A stretch of 64,000 nt of DNA, taken from Zeugodacus cucurbitae. Its lineage: Eukaryota; Arthropoda; Insecta; Diptera; Tephritidae. The notes under the pieces were generated by a model that had not been told where the DNA came from, ran no database searches, and was given only the letters and a program-made list of their open reading frames with translations. The translations under genes and the position numbers were made by a program. The stretch's first letter is position 1; each line of letters begins with the position of its first letter. The DNA lies in contig NC_071667.1 in the NCBI RefSeq assembly GCF_028554725.1, forward strand, positions 71,408,001 to 71,472,000, read 5' to 3'. Positions 1 through 12,021 of the stretch are shown here, one piece after another.

Positions 1-3000
1 TGAGAAGCAGATCACTCTCTCGACGAACAAAAATGACGCTCTCTCATCATTCCCTCCTATTATAAGGTCCAGAAATATGAACGATGATAAACCGAGATGA
101 GAAAGCACTTAGGGCATTCCAGGGCGAGAAGTACCGAAGAAGATAGAACCAAGCATATAAGAATCAAACGAATGTGATGATTGTCGTACGCATGGAGACC
201 ATGCTCCAACGAAAAACTCCTTCGATTCGAGAATCATATGTGGCCAATAGAAGCAAAGGCGCTCACGCAACCAATGGAAGGATCAAGTACATAGGAACCT
301 GTCTGCACCTGAATGTACAACTAACGAAATTTTGTGTTCTCTGCCCAGATCGACCCATGGTTGTAATGCCAAAGAAGATTTATTTTCCGTATATTTAACT
401 CTCTGAAACATCGAAATTTTCATTTATATTTTAATAAATCATATCGGTCGTAGGCTAAAGACTCCATTCCGGGTACAGAGGGAGTTTGCTTTGTTAGATA
501 TCCTAAATATTCCGAGATATTCGCCGTTAGTTGTCGAGACGCTACCGCTTGTAGAAAAAAGTTTATATTCGTAAAATAATGGGATCGAGTCCAGCTTCCA
601 TGATCACCTGAATGCGATCGTTATAGAGTCGTTTACACTTTCTAAAACTCAAGATTACCCAAGTGATGTGAAGGGACTTCAATAAAAGTGATTTATTTAA
701 GAAAATATATTTTATTTCCATATTTTGTATTTGTGTTTATTCTTTAAATTTGAAACAGGATATATTTGTACCCAAATCACCGCTCAATTTTTTCCAAAAA
801 TAGCCAATGCGATAACCAGCCCACTGTGCGACAACAGGATATTGTTCCAGTTGTTGTAACGCATGTGTGATCGTGCCGGACCGTGCATATATACAATCTT
901 ACATAAATGTCTACATATATTCTCGTAAGTATGTATGTATGTATGTATATTGATATATTTTTGTAGGTGCTAATACATGCATATTGTTGTAAGCATACTT
1001 GTATGCCAAAGTGTTTAAAGGTTACACGCGCATTGCTACATCAAAAATTTCACGCTCAATCAGAGACGTAATTGAGCCGCAAAGGCAACCGTTGTCGCAG
1101 CTTACATTGAAAAGGACGAAAATGCGAGCAGTGAATGCATCAGAGACCTGGTACATATGTCGCGTAGAGTTCAAAAGTCAAACTTCCGTTCATAATATAT
1201 TTAGTGGGCAGTCAAGCATAAATGCAGGAATATCGGAAAAAATACTTTACAGACAAAACATAGACGAATGGGAAATGTTGCTGTTTGTATGTATGTTTGT
1301 ATGTATGCATGGAATTCTTTATATATAAGTACATATTTATGTTTTGATAAATTCTTTAAGTGTCGCTACTGCTGCTGGCAATAAAATTGCTGCGTCATAA
1401 AGTATGTCTCTATTTATTCTATGCATTCAAATATATATATATGTACTACAAGTACCCCCTCCATATACATACTTGAAAGTGTACTAATTTGATGCCTCTA
1501 TTGAAATTATTCACACCTAAAGCACATTAATATCTACAAACATACATACAAATGTCTGTCTATAGGCATAGCAAGACAGTCTTCTCCGCCCTCAAACTGC
1601 GCTTCTTGCTGTTACAGCTTCTTTTTTCCGCCCATCAATATACATACTTAGGCTCATCATTCGTGTCAGTGACATTTAATTTATGCGCAGGCGCGTTCTA
1701 CGCGTTAAATGCACTTTTTTTATATTTTTTTAGCCTTTTTACACTACTTCACGCCTCTCAAGCGGTACTCAGCGGTCGCGTCGTTTCGTCAACAAGCCAA
1801 AAGAAAATTGTAAAATATAAAAATTGAAAAATACTTGCAAAAGAAAATTCGATATCAGCAAGTTTCGATCGCAAAATCGCAGAGAGAGTGCGAGAGATAT
1901 GTGAGTTCTCGAAAAAGATGGTATCCTGTGGCGAATCGAACGTGCCATATTAAATTTTTGGCGGTTTTACACATACTTACATACACTGTGGAGTATATGT
2001 AGTTATTTAACTCTAACAATTTGCCTAAAACGTGTACGGACACATCTTCTGTGTCAGTTCACACCGCACAATTCTTTTCTATTCGCGCCGAAATCAGAAA
2101 ACAATTTCAGACAACAAATCGACATGGCATTCATTGTTTGGAACACGTTCAACGACAGTATCGAATCACTTCGATCAACAGCGTTGAAACTTACAAGCAA
2201 CTATGTGGCACGCACGTCAGTAGCGGTAACAGCGTCAATAAGAAGGACATTTCACTGCTGCAGGATGAATGAAAACAACCACAAAAAAACAACAACACTT
2301 ACATTCATACATGTTGTGATTATAAGAAGAAATGTATCTCAAACAGTTGCTCAACATCACTTCGACGTGCATTTACTACTTCATGTTGTCCTGTGCGATC
2401 TAAAGACACACACACACGGTTGCATGTGCCTGCACAAGCACGCGCTGCACTTCCCTTAATCGCCCCGCCACAGAGCACAAACAATCTATGAACTATCTCA
2501 CATATCATCACGCACAACTGACCCGCATTGTCATATTATATTGTTGTTTTTGTAAATAGTTGTTGTATGTTGTTATGTCCTTTTCACTGTCTTATGCGCA
2601 TATCAGATTTTATTTTTTATTACAAACTATATTTGCAACAATCTTAAGAAAAGGGGGTAACTAAGTGATCGCCAAGCATTTTGACATGTGAATTATTCCT
2701 AAACCGGCCGCACAAGATAATTGTTTGCAAGATAGACAAAACGAAATTTGATGAAGATAAGATATCACGTATGGGAAATTTAGTTTTCATAAAGACTTGC
2801 TTATATTTTTACATATGAGTAAAATGTGATCAATACATTTGTGATATGGTTCCTATGTTATTCTAAAAAGGATATTCTATTTAATTTGGAAAAGTCGATT
2901 TTGCATACATTGTTATATATTTAGGATATTTATATACCACATAAAAATAGGTTTAGACTTTACGGCGACTGGATAGATGGATTGACTATCCAAATCTGTG

Positions 3001-3351
3001 GCACAAAGGAATCATAAAGATTTTTCATAAAATCTCAATATATTGAAAATATTTGGAGATTACTGAACCGCTGTTTGGCAGGCTTGAGTTTATAATATAT
3101 CCCATCAATCTTTGAAAATCCACGTTTAATATATACATAATTGGATTGAGCTCTTATATCTTGTTCTCTTCAAGATAAAGTCGATATTCGCATATCAATC
3201 ATCAGATTGTGGTTTAACCGTGTCCACAAAAAGTGTTTGATGCTTCATCTGAGTTCCGAATTTCTTCTATACTACTGTCTAAAGATTCCTAGAACTATTT
3301 TAACTATAAGTTTAATATGTTTTTTTTTTTCTTTTCATAACAAATGATATA
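1..3351. other. gene-free AT-rich region, left edge
   Basis: I see no reading frame that resembles a known protein. The stretch is AT-rich with short GTAT/CATA runs near 925-960 and 1280-1310. A block at about 1766-1900 on the + strand is denser in GC, has an initiator-like TCAG near 1769, and ends in a good splice-donor sequence (GTGAGT at 1901), so it could be a non-coding first exon of a gene whose coding part is not visible here. This is inference only. Confidence 0.4.
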
Positions 3352-3772
3352 CAGTGGAACTTCTATAAGTCGAAGTTCTCCATAACTCGAACTTTTGAAA
3401 TTGCAGTAGAAGTAAAATTTCATACAAAATTCATTCCATAAATCGAACTTTTCGACCAGGGCATAATACAAAATTTAAAATTTTGCTATCAAAGAACAAT
3501 TTTAAAGGAGTCCCTATGTTCGTATTACACTTATAGATTTCATAAATCGTGTAACAAAGGCATGAGATACAGACGTCAAGAGTCAAACAATAGCAAAGTA
3601 CAACAAACAAAATTACAGAATACACGTTTTAATGTATTTATATAAAACTTTTTGCGAAGTAAATAACCTTTTTGAAAAATTTATGTTTTAATGAAAATTT
3701 CTATAACTCAAAGTCTCTCTAACTCGAAGTTTTTGGTGGATTGTGGTGATTCGAGTTAGAGAAAATCCACTG
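3352..3772. repeat. pogo/Tigger-like MITE with terminal inverted repeats
   Basis: The left end begins CAGTGGAACTTCTATAAG and the right end, read on the opposite strand, begins CAGTGGATTTTCTCTAAC. The two arms therefore form imperfect inverted repeats of about 25 bases. A TA lies just before the left arm; the matching TA at the right is not intact. The interior repeats the word AACTCGAA several times in both orientations. CAGTG-type ends with AACTCGAA words are typical of pogo/Tigger-family elements. There is no transposase frame, so this is a short non-autonomous copy. Confidence 0.65.
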
Positions 3773-6024
3773 AAGTTTGGAGGCTCCAACAAATGACAAA
3801 TGACAACAAATATTCTTTAAAATATTAAAGTTTTTTTAATTAAAACATTCTTTAATACAACTAATTGACAATGAATCTAAAGCACATTTATTTATCTATA
3901 TAAAGTTTAAATTAATTTGAAACGAATACCGTCGGATATCAGAGCACCTTAAAACGCCCACGCAACCGACGCACTCACCTTCGTGAAATATCCGTTTTGC
4001 CGCCGCTAACTAAGCAATTTTCTAACAAAAATTGCCTGTGATCCTTTGAAATATAGAAGTATATTCCCGAACTTGGTTAAAAATCCAGTTATGCAATCAG
4101 TTGACAACAAATCGGTGGATATAACCGCACATAACGCACAGACACTTATGCACTTCGAAAATGTATTAATTTATTTTATTATCAATATTTTCACAAACAC
4201 ATGCACTAGTAGAAGGAAGCTGTGGTAGTCTAACGGTAAAAGTTGTAAAATTTAGTAATTATATTATTAATTTATTTTTTTTGCAATAATATACAAAAGA
4301 GTACACAAGCACAATTGAAGAGCGAGTTAACTAATCAAAACGTCAAAATAGCTAAAAGGCATTTGATTGGCTGCCAATATGCATATATAACAGCCTATGT
4401 ATATGTATTTATGTATGAGTAAGTACTTGAGTATAAGCAAAAATCTTTAAACACTATTATTAATAATTCAAATTAATTGTTGAGCAAACTCTGAAGGTTT
4501 GCAATTGCTGATCTGGAGGCGACACTTTCTTTCGTGGGTACTTGTATAATATTTTATATGCATCTGCATATGTATTTGTTTAAGAATCACTGCTTTTTCA
4601 TTAGCAAATCTAATCACACGTTTATTGGCGTTAATCGTTAATCACGTTTCATAACTCAACTACAACTACACTAGCACCAAAAGAAGAATTATTCACAAGA
4701 CGGCCGATAAGAAAAGCTTTAAACATTTAGTGGAGTGTGCGACTGGAGTGGCGAAACACGCTTGGATGCTGGAATCGGAATGAATGAAAGCTGAGACTGA
4801 ACTTCACCACAAATGGACCTCATCCAAATAATCAGAGCCCACAGCCAGCAGCAAAGCAGCAGCAAGCAGCGGGCGGCGCAGCCTAGACGCAGCTCAGACA
4901 GGCGACGGAAACGTGCCGAAGTGACGGCAATGCGCGGCAGCGAGTTACAGCGAACAACCCAAGTGGATAAAACAGCAACAAACGCAAACAGAACAACAAC
5001 AGCAAAAACAATGAGTAGTGATAACAATAACAATACATGTATATGTACTACGTGTGTATTCCAGTTGTATGCAGTAAGATCAAGCACGAAACGAGCCCAC
5101 GAAGTAGGCGAAGCATCGCTGTGGGATTGGTGCGTGCATACAATGGCGGCCGGGCAAAGCGTCGACCCATAAAACGCGCACACCAACAAACAATACAAAT
5201 TACACAGAAGTGTACGTGTGCATAGTCGCACTTGTAGTATGTGTGTGTGTGAGTGAGTGCACACACCTACAGCACTGTTTGAGGGTGGCGAGCAGTGTCG
5301 TTGGCGCTGCTGCTGCGACTGTTGCTGCGTGTATTGTCGTCGCTGTTGCGATGTTTGGAACAATTCCAACGGAGGAAAATATCATGTTGGAAGTACACGC
5401 GATGAACGCTTTGCTGTTGGCGTTGACGTTGACGTCGATGGTGGGGGTTGTTAGCGCACTTCACGCGTTCGGAATACTAGTGTGTGTTTGTTGTAATGGC
5501 CCATTAACTATGCAGTTCGTTGTATGTCGTAATACATGATTTTTGTAATGTAGTCATGGACTAGTCAGTCAATATGAGACCAGATCCATTTTTTTGCGCT
5601 AATCCTGTAAACAGTTTGATTCGAAATCTTAGGACTAAAATGAAAAAATAACGCAGATATTGTAGATTGTATCCGATGATTAAAGGAAACGTAGAAAACT
5701 CATTAATTATTGTCTAGAGCAGGATGAAGTAAGATTTCATTTTCTAGATGACTCTTGTTTGGATCGGTAAGTTGCAAAACTAACTCTACATCCTTCAAAT
5801 TCCGTATGCCTCCCTTTAGATAGCTATAATTTTGAAATTATCCCTCAAAGCAGGGTCTATAAAAATATTATGATAACAACAACAACCAATCTGCTTCTTT
5901 TCAACAGACTTTCATTATTATGTAAATATTATATTAATGGAAGTCTTATCGTTGAGAACAGAGACTAGTAAAAGTAATATATTTTTTTCAAAATCTTCGA
6001 ATCTATGGAAGGTCCACCATTAGT
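3773..6024. other. gene-free region with CAG/CAA-rich block
   Basis: No gene was recognised. Positions 4830-5030 are rich in CAG and CAA triplets and are open in several frames on both strands at once, as expected of triplet-repeat DNA, not of a gene. The block also looks like a fly 5' untranslated leader (AACAGCAACAA-type text on the + strand), so a non-coding exon is possible. The rest is AT-rich. Confidence 0.4.
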
Positions 6025-6410
6025 CCCCTTAGGGGTAGTCAGAGACACGAAAAAATTATTATATAAAATTAATCGGATTAATATAAATTTTATTTTATTT
6101 AAATTTAAACTTAAATTTATTTTTTTTAATATAACAAAATGGCGGCCTCGAAATTTTTCGGAAAAAAATCAACAGTTAAACTTAAAAAATCGGAATTGTG
6201 AAAATCCTTCGTCAGGCCTCGTTTATTATGTATTCAAAAAGCTTTACAAATTTCATTAAAATCTACTGAGCGGTTTTCGAGTTACAGTTGTCACCAATTC
6301 AAAAAATATAGTTTTGAGAAAAACGCTATTTGTCGAATAACACAAAAAGTAACCATTTTAAATTTTTAGAAAATCCTTTTTTTTTCCTGACTACACCTAA
6401 CCCCTTAAGG
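6025..6410. repeat. MITE-like element with CCTTAGGGG...TAGTCAG inverted ends
   Basis: The left arm CCCCTTAGGGGTAGTCAG (from 6025) is mirrored by a right arm ending near 6410 that reads, on the opposite strand, CCTTAAGGGGTTAGGTGT followed by AGTCAGG. The arms share the CCTTA-GGGG and TAGTCAG blocks, with a few extra bases in the right one. The interior is AT-rich and non-coding. The superfamily is uncertain; the CCTTAA core could be a TTAA-type target or part of the repeat. Confidence 0.5.
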
Positions 6411-6723
6411 ATAATATAACGTTGAAAATAATTCCTCAGTCTTATTATGATTTTAGCGTTTTCCATTTTTATTTACTTTTACTTCACCAAATATGTTTTC
6501 AATATGAGAAAATAATTAAATAACGGTAGCTAAATAAATTAAATTTCAAATTAATTTAAGTATTAATTTTAACGATCGGGTACAAGTAATATTTATTTCT
6601 CTTTCATATTTGTTAAACAAATTAATCAATCAATCAATCATTTAATCGAAATTCTATTTGCATCGATAACGACATTGGGACATTGCATAGCAGAAAAATC
6701 AAACTAAAATTAAAAGCCGCACT

Positions 6724-9700
6724 TCAGTGCATTCTCGTGAGGTCCTCAACAATTTTAATGACATCATCGACATCAGCCTCCTTCTTTTCACCGTTCAGTG
6801 TTAGCTGTTGATAAAACGAAATATATTATTTTTTCGAAATATTAATAATTTAAATGCACTTTACCTCCAAACCCGTAACAGTTTCTTTCATTTTCTCCCT
6901 GCCCAAATCGAGGAAGCTTTCAATTAAATCGCCATCAATGAAACTCTCACACGGCTCCGTCTTCTGTGTGGTCTGATAACTTCTGTAATAAGAATGATCT
7001 ATTTTTCCCACCGATTTGATCGTATTGGTTAAACGTTCCTCAAGGCTATGCAAGAAATCGTAGAAATCTTGTGGTATCTGCGTAACAATACCAATAGCGC
7101 CATTCACGGAACCATAGAGCACACAACCCATATTGGGTGTTGTACGCTCACCGACATTCTGCATTACCAACGAGCCGTGTCGGAACACATTTACAACGTC
7201 GCCCAAATGAAAACGTGCCACTTCAGGCAACAGCTGTCGTTCCTCATCCGTCGTGGCGGCGCTAAATTGTAGTTACGGAATTAGAAGTTTATTCATCAAG
7301 TTTTCTCACTAAAGTTACCTATCTTTTTGACAAACAAACAGATTGCCATAGGTCTCCGAGCCCAAAAATGTGTCATCATCCAAGATTTCTACAGCCCGCA
7401 TCCACTTGGGATCGCAATCACGTGAAATCTCAACGAAAATTCCCTCCATCTGTTTATGCTGCAACAACGTCATCGAACGCATCAGATCACCAACCAAAAT
7501 AAAGTCACCTGTTTTCGTTTTTGTAAATATATGTTGAAATCTAAATTATTTAATATGTAACTCATTTCTCACCTTTGGCCTTTAGGTACAATACAGAAAT
7601 GTTATTCTGAATATTACACTCCATACGCAACTCCTTCTCATTGGTCCACTCATATAGACGCACAAAACTGTTTATACCCGCCAAAACTTTGCCATTAAAC
7701 TCCACCAGGGAGTTACATGAACCGTCGATTTTCGTTTCGGCCACCTGTGTTAGTTTGCCTTCGTTGTAGTGGAAGATGATTATTCGTCCAACTTTTGGTT
7801 CAGGTTCGTCGGCATAGATGAGCGCAGTGGATACAACGTAATACGTATTCGGATCATCACCCAGTTTAGCGGACATCAATGAAATTATGCTTTCCGATGG
7901 CATAAATTGGTGCGCATGTAGCACTTCGAAAGTATTCTGGTCGATTATTAGTAAATTGTTTATGTCCAATTCTTGACCGACTTCAGCATTTGTAGTTGCC
8001 GTATTACCGCCACCAGGTTTAGGTATAATGTTCGATGCGTAGGTTATATTCTGTGCTTGGGTCGAGGCACTCGGCCGTGTGGGTTTCGGACCACCACGTC
8101 CTTGCACATCAACACGCAACGTTGCCACACCAAATGTTTGTGAACTTTCTTGATACGCAATGCGTCGTGGACCCTCACCAAGTGGCACAGTTCGAATATG
8201 CAACTTCTGTATCTCATCGATGGTGCCTAAAATCACCGAATTCTTTGTGGCTAAAGCCAAACTGTCCGGGTATGACTGCGCATTCAGCGAGCACATATGA
8301 TTAACTTCCTTCAAATTGACATTTGAAAAGACCAATTTATGATTTGACGAATAAATAACAGTGGGGCGATCCGAACAGGCGAATACATTAGTGGTTGCAA
8401 ATGATTTAAATGTACGCAAGGTTGTTGGTTGTGTGCCCAAAGTAACTTTTTTCTTCTCACTTAGCCGCCCATCTACTCTGTTTAATATGAAATAGAACAT
8501 TGAGCCATCACCCAGCGCACAGAGCAAATAATGTATGCCCTCAAATGTAGTCATCAGTATGGAACGCGGTATGATTTCTGTAAGTAGAATGAGATTTGTA
8601 TGCTTAAACTGTTAATTTATTAACTGATAGTGAATATTTACCACCAAATAATTTTTCAGTGTACATCGTTTCCAGTTTTGGCAGTGCTAGAATCACAACG
8701 GATATATCTGTCCACAATCCAATTGCGACAAGGTCAGCTTTACTTTTACCCTCTTCCAATGGGGTAATATCTATACAAGCGACTTCATATTCCAAAGCCC
8801 TGTGTGATTTCTCTGCCAACAAGCAATTCTCAATTTCAATGTAGTACACATTGCATGCCGAAGCAACAACTATTTGTGATGCATTACACGAGACGACACC
8901 AATGCGTTTACCATCTGGCGGTTGCCATTCCCCTACTAAGCATTTGGTGGTACTCTTTACCAGACGTACCGTAAGTGGTGTTACTTGTATAATCTTTGAA
9001 ATAAGAATGAAAGCATTCATTAGTATGTGTTTGATTTGTTTTGTACGTCATTCTTACCTGGTCATAATCAACATTTGCGCAATGGAAAGTCTGTTGATCA
9101 CTAATAAAGCCTGGTATATCAGTTTCTTCTACCTCCTCGCCGGTTAGTGTTAAAATTCGTGTATGACCCACAAATGCGAGCACTAATGTGTTCTCAAAGA
9201 CACTTTCGTCTATACCCACTTTAAGTGACCACATACCTTTTATGCCAGGCAAATCAATACAGGCATGCTCCTGAATACCAATACCAATCCTAGAAAAAAA
9301 TCAGTAATTCTTATCAGTTATTGCGCGATGGTAAAGTAGCATAGACTAACCGTATAATACGAAGTGAGCCATCTTTAAAGCTGCCGGAGCATGTTATTAT
9401 TTGTCCTTGACCTTGTCGATCCAAATCCACCACACCTAAATCGAGGATAGGTGCCAAACTGGTAAAGTTTTCCATGGGTATAACGTAAGAGCCACTTTCG
9501 TTGGGAGTTGTACTTAAACGGACTAGCTGAGAGTCACCATGTTTGGAACCAATGAAGAGAAATCCGTTATCCAAGTACGTTATGCATTCCGGTATAGAAA
9601 TTTCACCTGAAATTATAATATATATTATAAAATAATTCACTTTTAACTTTATATTTCCGTTTAAATTACCTAGTAATTCCACTTTAATTTCCTTTACTGA

Positions 9701-11103
9701 TACTCCACCTTTACCATTGTCTATGGTCTCTAAGAAAAGCATAAACAACTGTCCATACATGTTGCCTAGCAAATACCGCTGACCTTTGCTATCTACGCGA
9801 GCATAGCAGTTAATGGTACTTTGCTGGTGAATAAAATACATTTTATAACCATATGCCACTAAATTTTTACATACAACTCACTTTAAATGTAGATGGCGCT
9901 ACAGCATGGTAGCTATTTCCATCATGGTATACAATCGATTCACGCCCAATAACAATCGCGCCACCTAAAAAAATATATTTTTTAGTACTAATTTTTCAGA
10001 TAATTGTGAAGCCAAACCTTACCCAATGGTGTTGGTACTGGTATCAACATTGTGGCCTCTGTCTCGACATTGTCTTGTTTCCAGGCAATTTTCATAAACT
10101 CTTTGTCACGTAAGTTTATCTCATGTGTCTTCACATGCCGTCCATCTACATCTTTGTGTATAACAATAATTGTGGGATTGATGCAACCGTATAGAAACTC
10201 CACATCATACACATTTAGTTCGTCCATACTGAAATATATTAAAGCGATATAAAAGCTTTCATAGGAGAATGTATTATGTATAGTAAATACTTACCGTAAA
10301 TTAGTCGCCTTCAATTCGCTTGTCTCCTTGTCCAAGGGTATAATAGTGAAGAGACCCATGTAAAGGCACATGCCTATAACACGCGCTTTTGGATCAATTA
10401 CAGCGATTACACCGCCTTCGGTTGGTATGCTTACATTATCGGATACATTACCATGCGCTTTTGTTATAACACTAATTTGGTCGCCGACCATACGACATTC
10501 CAGTATCATAACATTATATCGCAAAGTAAGTATAAAAAGTAAATCCTTCTTGCTATCCTATAATTTAAATGTATTTATTACAGTTTAGTGTGCTTCCAAT
10601 TGTTATAACAAACCTGAGGACGGAAGTGACGCATGACAGATATCTGGCCATTGATATTTACTTCTTTTAATGGTCTCAATCCTTCGGGTGTAACTAAATC
10701 AATTTCCAACTGGCTGTTTCGGGCAATGATTAAGTTTAAATCAGTTGGCGATGTAAAATTGCCTGAAACGTATAAAATCTTTAGAATTAACCTGACAATA
10801 AGGAATTTGTTGTTGTTTTAAAAACACGCCGGTTATCCATCATAGCACAAAAGGCATGGCAATTTCTAGGCGGGAGCAGCAAAATATGGTTATGCTGCTA
10901 ACCATCTTAATTAATTGTATAAACCAGCGACCAGTTGTTTAAAGCAGTAAATAAAAAAAAATATATTATAAATTCCAGTTTCCCGGGACGCGACGCGGCA
11001 AACATCTCGCTGATAGTCATGAAATTTGTTAATAGAACTTACCGGTTACGCAGCTAACAACTGCAGTCGGCTTTTGTGCCGTAACCACATAATGGTGTGA
11101 CAT
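6724..11103 (-). CDS. pic: DNA damage-binding protein 1 (DDB1, piccolo)
   Basis: DDB1 is the adaptor of CUL4 ubiquitin ligases: three WD40-type beta-propellers and a C-terminal helical domain recruit DCAF substrate receptors, in DNA repair and protein turnover in nucleus and cytoplasm. Thirteen exons join in frame (11103-11043, 10762-10614, 10557-10295, 10228-10023, 9964-9882, 9823-9670, 9606-9351, 9289-9058, 8993-8642, 8577-7573, 7508-7319, 7261-6865, 6804-6724), giving 1142 residues, the usual length. It starts MSHHYVVTAQKPTAVV and ends VEDLTRMH, and typical blocks such as FACSDRPTVIYSSNHKLVF, KLHIRTVPL and FIDGDLIESFLD are present. Every splice site is GT-AG and every phase matches. It is divergent from the GGNBP2-like gene. 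The family assignment is certain; only the exon edges are hand-read. Confidence 0.97.
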
Positions 11104-12021
11104 TTCCTCTGCTATATATTTTAGATATCTTCAAGTCGTTTCAAATAATAAAAAATTATAATTTTCCTTTTAAAAGGACGATTCTACCACCGCAAACCGT
11201 CGAATATCACTTTTCGGCCTTTTTTGGTTTGACTAATTACAACTCTGTCTTCTAAATATTCAGCACCAACCAGTGTTACCAGGTCCATGAATGACAATTA
11301 AAATAATTTTAAACCTTTATATATACGTCTATGTTGTTTTTATATATACAACAAACAAAATATTTATTTCATATATATCTGAGATATATTTTGCAACCAA
11401 ATACAAAATTAAATCAAAACGAATATATTAATTTCAATAGTAATTATGTTTACGTTCTGATTCCGATTTGTTCTAGATTTCACAATGGAAATCAGTGTTG
11501 TAACAAATTTCACTACGTTGGAATTGTTATCTCAACTGTTACTAAATTCAACTCTGCGTAAATTTTGTACTGAAATTAATATATTATGCACCGAATATTT
11601 TTATTTAAATTGTTTTAAAAATATTATTATATTTTAGTTAAAGTTAGGATATAATTTCTGTAATATATTATTAAAAGGAGTGAGGCCCATATGAAAAATT
11701 ACATGTTTCAGTTATGCTTAGGTTTGGAAATAGGACTCACGTCTGACAGCTACTAAGTTGTGCAACAGTGCAGGTGGAACCATTCCAGTTTGGTACTACG
11801 TGTTTGACAATTTCTCATATAATTTCTCGTTGTCTCGTCGTTACGAAGAATTTATTATTGTTCATTATAGTTATTAAATAAATCCTTATTTTTTATTCTA
11901 AAGTGCTGGTAATTGTACAACAATTAAGCAATAAAAATAACGTAAACGTTTTTGCTCGGGCAAATAATAGTATTGTTGAGCTTTATTTTCCGCGAATTGT
12001 GGTAGTCTGAGGGCTAGAAAT
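11104..12021. promoter_or_regulatory. divergent promoter region, DDB1 / GGNBP2-like
   Basis: The 918 bases between the two start codons must hold both promoters and both leaders. AT-rich, no TATA box could be tied to a start. Words that recur in the other divergent gaps of this window occur here: CAGTGTTACC at 11271, CTGACAG near 11743 and TTTGACAA near 11803. Confidence 0.5.

Noticed and set aside
4719..5369. 216-codon minus-strand frame with Cys/Leu-rich sequence, plus several overlapping + strand frames
   Set aside because: The block is CAG/CAA-type triplet sequence, open in several frames on both strands. The encoded residues are low-complexity and match no family I know.
6005..6259. 84-codon + strand frame
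   Set aside because: It lies across the arm and AT-rich interior of a MITE; Lys/Asn/Phe/Ile-rich composition is what AT-rich DNA gives by chance.
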